From Opitutia bacterium (GTDB lineage: Bacteria; Verrucomicrobiota; Verrucomicrobiia; Opitutales; Opitutaceae): 5,444 nucleotides of DNA. The notes under the pieces are model-generated. The model did not search any database and had not been told where the DNA came from. It was given only the letters and a program-made list of their open reading frames with translations. Of the stretch, positions 5,376 to 5,444 are shown piece by piece (position 1 is the first letter of the stretch; each line of letters begins with the position of its first letter). The position numbers and the translations under genes were made by a program. The DNA lies in assembly GCA_025351035.1 (NCBI GenBank), contig JANXWT010000147.1:1-5444 (forward strand). The letters are read 5' to 3'.

Positions 5376-5444
5376 ATGGGTGGAAAATCAATCGTGATTG
5401 TCGGCGCGGGAGCATTTGGACTTACTGCGGCTCTGGAACTGCGC
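5376..5444 (+). CDS. FAD-dependent oxidoreductase, N-terminal fragment (runs off the right edge)
   Basis: Twenty-three codons are visible: MGGKSIVIVGAGAFG, then LTAALELR. This is a classic dinucleotide-binding beta-alpha-beta start: a hydrophobic strand (SIVIVGAG), GxGxxG (GAGAFG), then a helix (LTAALELR). The form GAGAFGLTAALEL is common in the D-amino-acid oxidase/DadA/N-methyltryptophan oxidase family of FAD enzymes, which oxidise amines or amino acids. The family is likely but the substrate cannot be told from this fragment. The start is firm: the frame is closed by TGA at 5331-5333 and offers no other ATG, GTG or TTG before 5376. GAGG lies at 5371-5374, but only one base separates it from the ATG, which is too close for an ordinary ribosome-binding site. 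Confidence 0.7.
   Translation, partial: MGGKSIVIVGAGAFGLTAALELR

Overview
This is a GC-rich bacterial chromosomal window. Most of the sequence belongs to housekeeping-type genes, and I see no insertion sequence, phage gene, CRISPR array, tRNA or rRNA. Codon use is strongly GC-biased: the sense strand avoids TTA, CTA and TCA, so long spurious open frames appear opposite sthA and the helicase. None of the five start codons has a well-placed Shine-Dalgarno. The gene set (SthA-type transhydrogenase beside a probable monomeric NADP-isocitrate dehydrogenase, and a Ski2-like DUF3516 helicase) would suit Verrucomicrobiota, for example an Opitutus-like organism. That placement is an inference from memory of protein families and is not proven here.

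Layout: (1) Positions 1-43, minus strand: the first 14 codons of a probable monomeric NADP-dependent isocitrate dehydrogenase, leaving the window on the left. (2) 44-296: a 253-bp divergent intergenic region rich in short inverted repeats. (3) 297-1766, plus: sthA, a soluble pyridine nucleotide transhydrogenase without the redox cysteines. (4) 1767-2011: a 245-bp intergenic region. Its right half holds a compact set of mutually exclusive stems ending in T6, which may be a terminator or attenuator. (5) 2012-2710, plus: a spermidine-synthase-fold, SAM-type protein. (6) 2699-5269, minus: a large DEAD/DEAH helicase with a C-terminal DUF3516-type region, convergent with and overlapping the previous gene by 12 bp. 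(7) 5270-5375: a second divergent intergenic region with a cluster of GATTG/CAATC words. (8) 5376-5444, plus: the N-terminus of an FAD-dependent oxidoreductase, leaving the window on the right.

How the genes fit together: the only clear functional pairing is on the left. A NADP-linked isocitrate dehydrogenase would make NADPH, and SthA would move excess reducing equivalents from NADPH to NAD+. Their divergent arrangement suggests shared control of NADPH/NADH balance. The SpeE-fold protein and the helicase are joined only by convergence. The right-hand oxidoreductase is divergent from the helicase, and I see no functional link between them. No plainly new multi-gene system is visible. The items most worth a second look are the alternative-stem leader at 1890-1968, the operator-like GATTG/CAATC cluster at 5340-5400, the cysteine-free transhydrogenase, and the two poorly characterised proteins in the middle.
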